Below are positions 18,570 through 26,958 of a DNA stretch of 64,000 bases, piece after piece. Source of the stretch: Chloroherpetonaceae bacterium (GTDB lineage Bacteria > Bacteroidota > Chlorobiia > Chlorobiales > Thermochlorobacteraceae); assembly GCA_025056565.1 (NCBI GenBank), contig JANWWA010000007.1, forward strand, positions 83,793-147,792, written 5' to 3'. Position 1 is the stretch's first letter; every line of letters begins with the position of its first letter. Position numbers and translations under genes: made by a program. Under the pieces are notes generated by a model. That model ran no database searches and was not told where the DNA came from. It saw only the letters and a list, made by a program, of their open reading frames with translations.

Positions 18570-20996
18570 ATGAAGAAAGCGTATCTCATCATTTTGTTTC
18601 TTGGCGTTAGCATTTGCACATATGCGCAGACAGCCACGCTCAAAGGCAAAGTCACGACCTTCGATGGTGATGTTGCTGCTGGCGTTTCCGTGTTCATCAA
18701 GGACACGAAGATTGGAACAGTTACGAAAGCCGATGGCTCATATCGTTTGGAGAAACTTCCAGCAGGCACGCAGACCATTGTTGTCTCTGGCGTAGGCTAC
18801 AAGCGCACCGAGCGCACGGTTGAGCTTTTGCCAGATGAAGAAACCATTGCAGATTTTGTGCTTGAAGTCGAGCCTGTCAAGGCGCAAGACATCGTGGTCT
18901 ATGGAGCATCACGCCGCAGACAAAAACTTACCGAAGCACCTGCCGCTGTGACGGTTATCACTCCAACAGAGTTGGAGCGTGGTTCGAATCACGGTCAATT
19001 GGGAAAAATCTTGGAGCATCATCAAGGCATTGATGTGGTGCAATCAGGTGCAAACGATTTTAACATCAATGCGCGCGGCTTCAACAACTCCATCAATCGT
19101 CGCGTCTTGGTCTTGATTGACGGGCGCGACCCCTCAACGCCTCTGCTAAACTTGCAAGAGTGGAACTCACTTGCCACGACCGTTTCCGATGTGCAACAAA
19201 TTGAGGTCGTGCGCGGCCCAGGCTCTGCACTTTTCGGCACAAACGCCTACAACGGCGTGATTAACATCACCACCTACGCCCCGCGTGATGTGCTTGGCAC
19301 ACGAGCCGCCTTCACCTTCGGCGAGTGGAACACATATCGTGGCGAGTTCCGGCATGCGCAAGCCTTCGGCAACTTTGCCTTCAAAATCAACGGCGGCTTT
19401 GCAAGGATGCGAAATATTACGCTCGTCTCGCGTGACACCACAAGGGGTGGATACTTGGAATATCCTGGACTTGACATTGACCGCCGTCCGCTCGAGGATG
19501 ACTGGCTTAACACCTTCAACAACATTCTTACCATTCGCGGTGATTACGATTTCAATACCGATGAACGGCTCACGCTCGAAGGCGGCATTTCCAACAGCGG
19601 CAATGAGGTGTATGTGAACAACATTGGTCGCATTCTGATCCCTCTCGTCAACAAGCCGTTCGTTCGCCTTGCTTACAATTCGCCTCACTTGAACTTTCAA
19701 TCCGTTTGGAACCGACGCTTTACGCCATTTCCGCAGCCCGTCTTGAACACGCCTGCTGCAAACTCCGCCGAAGATTCCGACGACATCACAACGGAATTGC
19801 AAGTCAACGGTCTTTTCTTCGAGAATCGCTTGCGTGCCATTGCAGGCATCTCACATCAGTGGCAACGCATTGAGACAGCCGTTTCAGGCGCGCAGCCCCT
19901 GCTTAGTGCAAATTCGCTCACGCGCAACAACTTGCACAACACCTTCACAGGCATTTATGGACAACTTGAATACAATCTCCTCCCGAATCTTCAACTCGTA
20001 GGTGCAACACGCGTGGATTTTTCAACCTTGATTGAAACGAAGGTTTCACCGAAAGCTGCTATTGTGTATTCGCCGTTTGAAAACCACACATTCCGTTTCA
20101 CTATCAATCAGGCGTTTTTGCGCCCGAGTTATCCTGATTTTTATCGACGCTCGCAACTTGGCGCGCCAATTAACCTTGCTTCGACGGTGCGCGCTATCAA
20201 CGATTCGTTGCGACTTCTTGGCGTGAGCGATACGCTGACATTCTCGCATCTCGATCGCTTCTCGCTTGGCAATCCGAACATTCGTCCCGAAGAGGCCTTG
20301 TCGTTTGAAATTGGTTACAGAGGCGTCATTTCGCGCTCGCTTTTCGTTACGATCGATGCATATCTGAACCGCCGGAGAAATTTCATCTCGTCGCCGCTCA
20401 GCGTCAATGCACCGCTGGTGTTCGAGCCGTATCGCTACACGAGTGCTACGCCTGAAATCAACGCATATGTGAATCGTCGCCTGGCGGAAGGGATTCGTGC
20501 TGCAAGGATTAATCCTGTTGAACTCGTCATTGCGGAAAATCGCCCAGTGCTCGCCCAAACAGTGGCTAATGTTGGCTTGATTGAAGAGATTGGCCTAGAA
20601 ATCGGCGTAAATTATTACGTAACGGATAACCTTCTGCTTATGGCGAACTATGCGTATCTGGATGCAAAAGTTTTGGAGAATGCTGTGCCGACACAGCCGA
20701 TTTTCCCGAACACGTCGCCACACCGTTTCAATGTAGGCGTGTCTTACAACGTGCCGAACAAGTTCGATGTCTCAGCAAATCTTCGCTATGTCGAGAGCTT
20801 TCCATGGCTTGCGGGTGTGCAACAAGGCTTCGTGCCTGCCTACGCCGTGCTAAACTTGAACGGCAGCTATCATGTGACACGAAATTGGCGCATCGGCTTC
20901 AATGTCTTCAACGCCCTTGACCGCCGTCATTACCAAATTTTCGGCGGAACAATTTTGCGCCGGCAAGCTACTGTTACAACGAGCGTTAACTTTTAA
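18570..20996 (+). CDS. TonB-dependent outer-membrane receptor
   Basis: An 808-residue energy-coupled outer-membrane transporter. It has a signal peptide (residues 1-20, ending TYAQ), then a CarboxypepD-regulatory-like domain (about 22-100). A plug domain follows (about 115-230, with LVLIDGRDP and EVVRGPGSALFGTNAYNGVINI), then a 22-strand barrel ending in RQATVTTSVNF with C-terminal Phe. Substrate cannot be read directly. The pairing with an MFS transporter 3 nt downstream suggests import or cycling of a small ligand such as a siderophore. Codon choice in this pair differs slightly in feel from neighbouring genes, which may reflect transfer. Confidence 0.92.
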   Translation: MKKAYLIILFLGVSICTYAQTATLKGKVTTFDGDVAAGVSVFIKDTKIGTVTKADGSYRLEKLPAGTQTIVVSGVGYKRTERTVELLPDEETIADFVLEVEPVKAQDIVVYGASRRRQKLTEAPAAVTVITPTELERGSNHGQLGKILEHHQGIDVVQSGANDFNINARGFNNSINRRVLVLIDGRDPSTPLLNLQEWNSLATTVSDVQQIEVVRGPGSALFGTNAYNGVINITTYAPRDVLGTRAAFTFGEWNTYRGEFRHAQAFGNFAFKINGGFARMRNITLVSRDTTRGGYLEYPGLDIDRRPLEDDWLNTFNNILTIRGDYDFNTDERLTLEGGISNSGNEVYVNNIGRILIPLVNKPFVRLAYNSPHLNFQSVWNRRFTPFPQPVLNTPAANSAEDSDDITTELQVNGLFFENRLRAIAGISHQWQRIETAVSGAQPLLSANSLTRNNLHNTFTGIYGQLEYNLLPNLQLVGATRVDFSTLIETKVSPKAAIVYSPFENHTFRFTINQAFLRPSYPDFYRRSQLGAPINLASTVRAINDSLRLLGVSDTLTFSHLDRFSLGNPNIRPEEALSFEIGYRGVISRSLFVTIDAYLNRRRNFISSPLSVNAPLVFEPYRYTSATPEINAYVNRRLAEGIRAARINPVELVIAENRPVLAQTVANVGLIEEIGLEIGVNYYVTDNLLLMANYAYLDAKVLENAVPTQPIFPNTSPHRFNVGVSYNVPNKFDVSANLRYVESFPWLAGVQQGFVPAYAVLNLNGSYHVTRNWRIGFNVFNALDRRHYQIFGGTILRRQATVTTSVNF

Positions 20997-20999
20997 TCG

Positions 21000-22343
21000 A
21001 TGAAACGAGAAACCAACGCCGCTGCTCTTTCAGATTCCTTGCTTGCTCGGAACGACAGAGCGGTGGCTCAGAATGAAAACGAATTCAAAACTTTCATCAG
21101 ATTCGCAATGCGTCCGCTCCTTTTGTCGCTTTCAGCGGTTTACTTGACCTATATGCTGGACTATCTGATAATGCCCGCTTTGACGCAAGCATTTGTGAAG
21201 GCATTTGATTCTTCGGCAAGAGAATTAGGCGCATTGGTCTCATCTTATAGTTTGAGCGCAAGCGTGTTTGGACTGCTGGGCGCAATGTTTCTGGATCGAT
21301 TTAATCGCAAGGTGGCGTTGCTTGTGCTTTACGGCGGGTTTGTGTTCTCGCTTCTCTTGTGCGCTCTTGCGCCGTCAGCGACGTATCTGATTGTGGCGCG
21401 AGCGATTGCAGGCGCATTTGGCGGTTTGATGGTGGCGACGATTTTTTCCATCATCGGCGACCACATTGCACCTGAACATCAAGGCGTCGCTTTCGGAACG
21501 GTGTTAAGTTCGTTTGCAATTGCAGCGCTGGTTGGCGTTCCGTTAGGACTGCTTCTTGCGGAGCGATTCGGTTGGAACACGACTTTCTTTCTCAATGTGC
21601 TTTTGAGTTTTCTTGTTTGGGTCTGGCTTTTGATTCAATTGCCACCGATGAACGCACATCTTTCGCAGAACAGTTCGAGACGAGCGTTTTCGCAAGCGGT
21701 CGCCATTCTCTCGTCGCGAAGCAACCTTGCGGCGTTTCTCGTCAGCGCGCTCATTGCTATGGCAAGTTACGCCGTGATTCCGTTCATCAATCCATTTCTT
21801 GCTGCCAATCGCGGACTTTCGGACTCGGAGATTCGTTGGCTTTACACAGCAGGCGGCGTAGCAACGCTTTTTGTGTCGTATCCCACAGGTTGGCTTTCAG
21901 ATCGCTTTGGCAGGTTTCGGCTTTTCGTTGCCATCAGTTTCACGCTTGTTCCGCTGACGCTTCTGTTTGCGACCATGCCGACAAGCTCTTATGCGCTCAT
22001 TGCGTTGATTTTTGTTCTTTTTATGTCGCTCTCACGGGCGCGGCGCATTCCTGCACTCGCATTGATTACGTCGAGCGTTTCGCCAGAAGTTCGCGCGGGA
22101 TTTATGAGCGTCAATGCAGCATTTGAGCAGTTTTTTTCGGGTGTGTCCGCCTCCGTTGCAAGTTTGCTCGTGATGCGATTGCCGTCGGGAGAAATTGAAG
22201 GTTTTTTGTCGGCGGGCGTTTTGTCAGCAAGTGTTGCGTTAATAGCAGCGTTTTGTTTGCGCTTCGTCAAAGAGCCTTGCGAGGACAGCATGGCCCAAAC
22301 CTTGCCGCAAAGCGTGTTGAGCAACGGAACATTTGAGGAGTGA
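21000..22343 (+). CDS. Major facilitator superfamily transporter
   Basis: A 447-residue inner-membrane transporter with about 12 hydrophobic segments. The N-terminal 30 residues are hydrophilic. The loop 2-3 motif is present as GAMFLDRFNRK, and GWLSDRFGRF is its counterpart in the second half. The start is 3 nt after the TonB receptor stop, so the two are translationally linked. It would move the ligand taken in by the receptor onward into the cytoplasm, or export a related compound (inference). Confidence 0.88.
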   Translation: MKRETNAAALSDSLLARNDRAVAQNENEFKTFIRFAMRPLLLSLSAVYLTYMLDYLIMPALTQAFVKAFDSSARELGALVSSYSLSASVFGLLGAMFLDRFNRKVALLVLYGGFVFSLLLCALAPSATYLIVARAIAGAFGGLMVATIFSIIGDHIAPEHQGVAFGTVLSSFAIAALVGVPLGLLLAERFGWNTTFFLNVLLSFLVWVWLLIQLPPMNAHLSQNSSRRAFSQAVAILSSRSNLAAFLVSALIAMASYAVIPFINPFLAANRGLSDSEIRWLYTAGGVATLFVSYPTGWLSDRFGRFRLFVAISFTLVPLTLLFATMPTSSYALIALIFVLFMSLSRARRIPALALITSSVSPEVRAGFMSVNAAFEQFFSGVSASVASLLVMRLPSGEIEGFLSAGVLSASVALIAAFCLRFVKEPCEDSMAQTLPQSVLSNGTFEE

Positions 22344-22349
22344 GGAATT

Positions 22350-22396
22350 CAATGCTGCTATCAGATTTGCTTTGGTATTCCGTAGATACAGCATTG
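22350..22396. terminator. Possible bidirectional terminator hairpin
   Basis: CAATGCTG-C-TATC (22350-22362) pairs with GATACAGCATTG (22385-22396) with one bulged base, around a 22-nt loop. It lies exactly between the convergent MFS gene and TPR lipoprotein gene. The flanks are only moderately T-rich (ACTTATTTT on the plus side), so termination is an inference. Confidence 0.4.
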
Positions 22397-22398
22397 AC

Positions 22399-22971
22399 TT
22401 ATTTTGAGAGCTTGCGAAACAAAGCACCTGCAAGGTAAGTGTTTTTGTCCTTGATGCGCTCGTAGCAAAGCCGCACTGAATCACGCTCACCTAATTCGTA
22501 GTAACAGATGCCAAGGCTGTAGTGAGCGTCCACATCCATTGAATCAATAGCGAGGGCTTTCTTGTATGCATCGCGAGCCTCTTCAAACTTCTTCATTTTG
22601 ACATAAGCGTTGCCAATGTTGCGATAGGCATCGCGGCTGTTGGGCTTCAAGGCTGCAATTTTCTTAAATGCATCAACTGCATCACTGTATCGCTCAAGCT
22701 GAAAAGCCATAATGCCAAGAAGCGAGAGCGTAGCCGTGTCGGTCGGATTCAACTCTACAGCTTTTTGGTACGCAGGAATTGCTTTGTCGTATTCACCGAG
22801 CGACGCATATGCAGCGCCGAGCCGTAGGAAGATTTTAGGGTTGTTTGGTGCGTATTTAACAGCTTCTTGCAAGTTTTGAATGTCCTCGCGCGCCTTTGCC
22901 TTAGGGTCGTTGCAGGCACTGGCTGCAAGCAGCATCGCAAGGGCAAAAAGCAAGGTGCAAGTCTCTTTCAT
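22399..22971 (-). CDS. TPR-repeat lipoprotein
   Basis: A 190-residue protein with a lipoprotein signal (hydrophobic run then LAASAC, Cys20) and four to five tetratricopeptide repeats (for example FLRLGAAYASLGEYDKAIPAYQKAVELNP). It is probably anchored in the periplasm or outer membrane as a protein-interaction scaffold. It starts 4 nt after another TPR gene and lies at the end of the run that begins with bchF, so it may be transcribed with the pigment genes. Confidence 0.85.
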   Translation of the reverse strand: MKETCTLLFALAMLLAASACNDPKAKAREDIQNLQEAVKYAPNNPKIFLRLGAAYASLGEYDKAIPAYQKAVELNPTDTATLSLLGIMAFQLERYSDAVDAFKKIAALKPNSRDAYRNIGNAYVKMKKFEEARDAYKKALAIDSMDVDAHYSLGICYYELGERDSVRLCYERIKDKNTYLAGALFRKLSK

Positions 22972-22975
22972 ACTC

Positions 22976-23512
22976 TTAGAGCAGTCTTGCGAGTTGTTCA
23001 GCTAAGGGACTTTGCAAAGCTTGAAGCACGCGATATTGCTCACGCACGCCCTTCTGGTTGCCAATGCGGTAGTAAAGAAAACCTAAGGCAAGATGCACTT
23101 CCTCGTAATCTGGCTTCAAGTCGAGCGCTGTCTCAAAAGCTTTGATGGCTTCTTCGTTTTTGCCTGCATCATCGAGCGCATTGCCTAAATAGAAGTGAAT
23201 TTCTGCAGATTGGGGGGATAGAGCTGCCGCTTTGGACAAAGCCTCCACTGCAGAAACGATTTCACCCCGCTGCAACTCCACAAGGCCTAAGCCCACCAGT
23301 GCTTCAATGTAATTGGGATTGCAGGTTAGTGCAGCGTGGTATGCTTTAGCGGCTTCAGCAAAGCGACCGCGTAAAGCGAGCACTTCCGCCAGAGCAAAAT
23401 GTGCAACTGCATTTTGTGGTTCAGCTATGCAGCGCTGTTCTAAGGCAGCCAGCTCAAATGTTTCTTTCTCCGATTCCTCGATGGCGCGACGCAATGCATC
23501 ATCATACTGCAT
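22976..23512 (-). CDS. Cytoplasmic TPR-repeat protein
   Basis: A 178-residue tetratricopeptide-repeat protein without a signal peptide. It has about four repeats of the pattern A.A...Y..AL...P......LG...., such as AHFALAEVLALRGRFAEAAKAYHAAL. It begins 27 nt after bchX and precedes the TPR lipoprotein, all on the same strand. TPR proteins are known as assembly factors in photosynthesis; such a role here is only suggested by position. Confidence 0.82.
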   Translation of the reverse strand: MQYDDALRRAIEESEKETFELAALEQRCIAEPQNAVAHFALAEVLALRGRFAEAAKAYHAALTCNPNYIEALVGLGLVELQRGEIVSAVEALSKAAALSPQSAEIHFYLGNALDDAGKNEEAIKAFETALDLKPDYEEVHLALGFLYYRIGNQKGVREQYRVLQALQSPLAEQLARLL

Positions 23513-23539
23513 ATCGCCAAATGTTCGACAGTTGATAAA

Positions 23540-24877
23540 TTAGTGCCACTCTGCATTGAAGAAAAGTTCTTTTAGATGCTGACGGGCATTCTTAAGATGC
23601 ATTTCAATTTCGTGCTTGTCCAGATGTCGCTCAATTGAGATTTCATCAATGCTTTTGCGCCGCAGTTCATAGAGCGTAATTATGTCGCGCTCTATGCGAG
23701 GGAGTTTTTCAATGCAGTAGAGCAAACGCTCATGGTCTGTTTTGGGTGCCATCTTTTGCGCAGCGGGCTTTTCCGGAAGTGGTTTGACAGTGCCATAGCG
23801 CTTAGCAGCCATTGGTGGCACTCTACGCTGAGAGGTCTCATTTGACTTCACCACGAATTCATCAGTTTCTGGTAAAGAGTCTGCATTTGTGCCGATGGCA
23901 ACCTTATCGCCTAACTGATTACGCTCAGGTGGCAGCTTCGATAGGTCAATCGTGATAGGCTTTTGTTTTTCTCGGAGAAGCGTCTGGGGGTCTAAGTTGA
24001 TTTTCTCTGTAAGCCGTAGGTCGTGCAGGTGAGCAGGTTCCGGTTTGCGTGTATCGACCTCGCCAAAGAGCGCCATGAATTCATCATATTTTAGGCCGCG
24101 CGCTTCACAGTATGGAATTTCACGATTCCAGATGCGCTGACAAAGGTCTTCAAATCGCTCGGCTATCTCAGGTAAGCGAATTGCAACCTCGAAGGAGTCA
24201 GCAAGGTCGCGTGCGGCTGAACTATAAGGCAGTTTCATTAGGATATTGATACCAGCTTCTTTGGCATACCGCTCGGCAATACCGCTGCCATCATCGCGGT
24301 TGATGATAAGACCCAACAGGCGGGAACTGCCGCCAACGGTCTTGAAGTAGTTATTAGCAATGCAGATGTTGTTCGCCGCAAAAATGGATTGGCGGTCGTT
24401 GGAGACAACCAAAATTACTTCTTCGCTCAGCGAGCGTGCCAGTGGAGTGGCAAATCCGCCGCAGACGACGTCGCCGAGAAAATCCATCAAGATGATATCC
24501 AAGTCCCACTGGAAAAGTCCCAGTCGCTCCAGCACATCAAAGCCTGAGATAATGCCACGCCCGCCACAACCGCGCCCAACCTCCGGCCCTCCGATTTCAA
24601 TGCCAAACACAGGCTGTGCAATGCCGTCGAGTTGGCGCTTAAAAACAATGTCCTCAATTTGCACCTTCTCGTGCGTCTCAGTTTTCTTGCCAAAGACTTC
24701 GGTAACCGTAGGCAGTGAAATGCCGCCAAAGAGAGAAGTCGTAGAGTCGTGTTTAGGGTCGCAGCCAATTTGCAGCGCGCGTTTGTTCATTTTTGCAAAG
24801 GTGGCAGTAAGATTGGTGGTAATAAAACTCTTTCCAATTCCACCTTTGCCATAAATCGCAATCGTCCGTGCAGGCAT
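23540..24877 (-). CDS. bchX: Chlorophyllide a reductase iron protein BchX with C-terminal sigma-70 region 4-like extension
   Basis: The ATP-dependent electron donor of chlorophyllide a reductase (BchXYZ), which reduces ring B on the way to bacteriochlorophyll a. It is a NifH/BchL-like dimeric Fe protein: P-loop GKGGIGKS (residues 10-17), GCDPKHDST, and the two 4Fe-4S ligands Cys104 (GRGCGGRG) and Cys139 (GDVVCGGF). The start is ATG 24877, 5 nt after AGGAGG. At 445 residues it is some 90-110 longer than I expect. The tail has a Pro/Lys-rich linker and then residues 381-445 (KLPRIERDIITLYELRRKS, HLDKHEIEMHLKNARQHLKE), which read like a sigma-70 region 4 helix-turn-helix. No bchY or bchZ is in the window. 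Confidence 0.93.
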   Translation of the reverse strand: MPARTIAIYGKGGIGKSFITTNLTATFAKMNKRALQIGCDPKHDSTTSLFGGISLPTVTEVFGKKTETHEKVQIEDIVFKRQLDGIAQPVFGIEIGGPEVGRGCGGRGIISGFDVLERLGLFQWDLDIILMDFLGDVVCGGFATPLARSLSEEVILVVSNDRQSIFAANNICIANNYFKTVGGSSRLLGLIINRDDGSGIAERYAKEAGINILMKLPYSSAARDLADSFEVAIRLPEIAERFEDLCQRIWNREIPYCEARGLKYDEFMALFGEVDTRKPEPAHLHDLRLTEKINLDPQTLLREKQKPITIDLSKLPPERNQLGDKVAIGTNADSLPETDEFVVKSNETSQRRVPPMAAKRYGTVKPLPEKPAAQKMAPKTDHERLLYCIEKLPRIERDIITLYELRRKSIDEISIERHLDKHEIEMHLKNARQHLKELFFNAEWH

Positions 24878-24924
24878 TGTATCCTCCTTTTTCAATAAAT
24901 GTGCGTGAAGAGACTGCTCTAAAC

Positions 24925-25218
24925 TTAGTGCACGTTCAAGAATGGTGCAAACTCAGGCGCGTATTTAGCGGGCACAAATTCAATGATTTGGTAAGTTGCC
25001 ACACCACTCGTGATGTATGGGTCTTGCTGCAAAATTGCCTCCAAGCGTTCGCGTAGCGTTAGGTGCGAAATAAGCACGCCACCCACAGGCGGATTTTGAC
25101 GACCCGATACGACAAAATTGCCCGCAGCATACTCCTTGTCTAAAAAGGCCAAGTGGGCTGCACGATGCTCATTGACTTCCTCCAGTGGCTTGGTATAAGT
25201 GTAAAGCACCACAAACAT
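24925..25218 (-). CDS. YCII-domain protein
   Basis: A 97-residue protein of the YciI family: MFVVLYTYTKPLEEVNEHRAAH, then YAAGNFVVSGRQNP and DPYITSGVATYQIIEF. The conserved His of the REAH-like motif and the downstream DP(Y/F) motif are present. Family members are small dimeric ferredoxin-like-fold proteins with proposed enzymatic roles that remain unsettled. It is placed between bchC (2 nt gap) and bchX (47 nt gap), so it is cotranscribed with pigment synthesis genes; whether it acts there is unknown. Confidence 0.85.
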   Translation of the reverse strand: MFVVLYTYTKPLEEVNEHRAAHLAFLDKEYAAGNFVVSGRQNPPVGGVLISHLTLRERLEAILQQDPYITSGVATYQIIEFVPAKYAPEFAPFLNVH

Positions 25219-25220
25219 TT

Positions 25221-26186
25221 TTACTCAGGCTTCCAAGAAAGTACCATTTTGAGACAATTGTTATCGAACAAAGCGGTTTCATAAGCTTCAGCTAAGCCAT
25301 TCCAAGCAGAGCTGTAATGCGTAAAGATGCGCTTGGCATCAATTTCGCCCGATGCAAGAATTGAGAGCGTGCGCTCTAAATCGCCCAGTGCCCATTGCTT
25401 AGCAGGCAGAATTTTGATTTCCTTCATAAAGGCAAAGTGATACGCAAGGTCAATGCGCTCGTAGTAACCGCCAAGCACCAGCACGCCATTCATTTTGAGA
25501 AACCGTAAGCTCTCCTCAATGGCGCGCATGACGCCCGTGCAATCAATAAGCGCATCAAACTCGGCATGACCTAATGCGCTCTCGAGAGCCGTTTGCGTCA
25601 CATTGACACGCACATCAGCTGTAGATTTGGAGAGCCGAAAATCACTTAGGTCAGTAGCAACAGTGTAAGCAGCATGGAAATGCCGTGCAAAGTCCACCAC
25701 CAGCAGCCCCACTGCACCTTGACCCAAGACCAGAATGCGCTTGTCTGTAACATGAGCCAAGTCAACGATGTGTAGGGCAGTGGCGGCAAGTGGGAGCGCA
25801 AGACCGAGCGACACATCGCTCAGCACATCTAAGCGCGTAACTTTATGATATGGGGAGACGATATACTGCGATGCGCCGCCGAATGCGGCATTAACATCTG
25901 TGTAACCAAACGACCCTGAAACATAGACAAACTTACCCAAGTATCCATCAGGCACATCACTGCCGACTTCAATGACCTTTCCAACGGTTTCGTAGCCAGG
26001 GATAACGGGGTATTGCGTCATTTGCATTTTCGGCAAGCGACCAGTGTAAAGCATTTTCTCCGTCCCTGCGCTTACCGATGTCCAAAATGTCTCCACGAGC
26101 ACATCGCTGGGCTCGAGTGCACGCAGCGTAACCTCCCGCATCTCGAGCTGCTCTGGTGCCGTGAAAACCACTGCCATTGACTTCAT
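25221..26186 (-). CDS. bchC: 3-hydroxyethyl bacteriochlorophyllide a dehydrogenase
   Basis: Oxidises the 3-(1-hydroxyethyl) group to 3-acetyl in bacteriochlorophyll a synthesis. The 321-residue protein is a zinc-alcohol-dehydrogenase-like medium-chain dehydrogenase: an N-terminal GroES-like part (TFWTSVSAGTEKMLYTGRLP, VIPGYETVGKV), then a nucleotide-binding fold (RILVLGQGAVGLLVVDFA). AAATALHIVD and the VLGGYYERIDL block are typical of BchC. Start chosen at ATG 26186, which follows AAAGGAG; an upstream open extension to 26222 has no support. It lies 94 nt after bchF. Confidence 0.95.
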   Translation of the reverse strand: MKSMAVVFTAPEQLEMREVTLRALEPSDVLVETFWTSVSAGTEKMLYTGRLPKMQMTQYPVIPGYETVGKVIEVGSDVPDGYLGKFVYVSGSFGYTDVNAAFGGASQYIVSPYHKVTRLDVLSDVSLGLALPLAATALHIVDLAHVTDKRILVLGQGAVGLLVVDFARHFHAAYTVATDLSDFRLSKSTADVRVNVTQTALESALGHAEFDALIDCTGVMRAIEESLRFLKMNGVLVLGGYYERIDLAYHFAFMKEIKILPAKQWALGDLERTLSILASGEIDAKRIFTHYSSAWNGLAEAYETALFDNNCLKMVLSWKPE

Positions 26187-26280
26187 AGTATTCTCCTTTC
26201 TACGACCACTACAAAAGAACATGGCTGCACTGCAACCACAGCTTGCCGAACAGTGGGTGCAGGATAGCCTGTCGCTTCAA

Positions 26281-26751
26281 CTAAATCAACCCTTGAGCCT
26301 TCAGGCGCTTTTCATTGCGCTTTTCCAGCCAAACACGCACCAAATACTGCGCCGCATTAACCACATAGCTGAAATACGCTGCAAAAGCACACCAAATCAA
26401 CACCTCTGTCGAGGCATTGAAATAGGCTAATACAAAGTATGAAAAATGCACAATGATGGCAATCGTGCTGCCAACATCTTCCCAGAAAAACTCAGGCGAG
26501 TAAATCCACATTCCAAAGACTTCCTTTTCCCAAACTGCACCTGTAGCAAACAGTAAAACTAAGAACAGCGTCTTCACGAAAACAGCAAGCGTAACCAGCG
26601 AAAAATTGTGAATCGTGCCATTGTAGTAAAGAAAGGTAATGATGACACCCACGAGAAACACCACAAACTGAATGGGGGCTAAGGTAAACTGCACTTTCGT
26701 CCAGATAGACGAATTGCGGATGCGAAGTTGCTCTGGCGTATAGCGAGGCAT
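26281..26751 (-). CDS. bchF: 2-vinyl bacteriochlorophyllide hydratase
   Basis: Hydrates the C3 vinyl group of chlorophyllide to hydroxyethyl, the substrate of BchC, in the membrane. The 156-residue product starts MPRYTPEQLRIRNSSIWTKV and has four hydrophobic segments. The conserved block GAVWEKEVFG ... FFWEDVGSTIAIIVH is diagnostic of BchF. An open extension to 26820 is not family-like and would run over the promoter, so ATG 26751 is used. First gene of bchF-bchC-yciI-bchX. Confidence 0.95.
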   Translation of the reverse strand: MPRYTPEQLRIRNSSIWTKVQFTLAPIQFVVFLVGVIITFLYYNGTIHNFSLVTLAVFVKTLFLVLLFATGAVWEKEVFGMWIYSPEFFWEDVGSTIAIIVHFSYFVLAYFNASTEVLIWCAFAAYFSYVVNAAQYLVRVWLEKRNEKRLKAQGLI

Positions 26752-26786
26752 ACTCCAATGTGTTCCTTTCTCTTGAGTGCTAAGGT

Positions 26787-26817
26787 CAAATGTAGCATAA
26801 TTCACCCCGACTTGCAA
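26787..26817 (-). promoter_or_regulatory. Bacteroidota-type promoter of the bchFCX operon
   Basis: On the minus strand TTG (26817-26815), a 20-nt spacer and TACATTTG (26794-26787). Transcription would start about 30 nt before the bchF ATG. The TTG lies inside one arm of the inverted repeat 26811-26840, so a bound repressor could compete with polymerase. Confidence 0.55.
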
Positions 26818-26840
26818 CAATTAACAAGTAGGGTTGCAAG
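26811..26840. promoter_or_regulatory. Inverted repeat over the bchF promoter
   Basis: CTTGCAAC (26811-26818) and GTTGCAAG (26833-26840) are perfect 8-bp arms separated by 14 nt. One arm covers the putative -33 element of the bchF promoter. The geometry fits a dimeric regulator; the regulator is not identifiable from sequence. Confidence 0.5.
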
Positions 26841-26866
26841 AAGCGGACACACGGCGACGCAAGCCG

Positions 26867-26915
26867 GAGCGATTCTGCAGCGTCAAACAGTGTTAAGGTT
26901 AGAGCAGAATCGCTC
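26867..26915. repeat. 12-bp inverted repeat between glyA and bchF
   Basis: GAGCGATTCTGC (26867-26878) and GCAGAATCGCTC (26904-26915) match perfectly around a 25-nt loop. It follows the glyA stop by 43 nt. No T run follows on either strand, so it is not a standard terminator; an operator or an RNA structure ending the glyA transcript are both possible. Confidence 0.5.
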
Positions 26916-26958
26916 ATAAAATACTACGGGGCAGTTAAGTTCGAACAGTGAAAGTAGC

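Noticed and set aside
18380..18610. 76-codon frame in the leader of the TonB receptor operon
   Set aside because: It overlaps the receptor start in another frame and lacks conserved features; kept only as part of the leader description.
18979..18999. GGTTCGAATC, a T-arm-like string
   Set aside because: It lies in the coding sequence of the TonB receptor and has no cloverleaf around it.
19167..19802. 211-codon minus-strand frame inside the TonB receptor
   Set aside because: Antisense to conserved plug and barrel sequence, with no homologous features.
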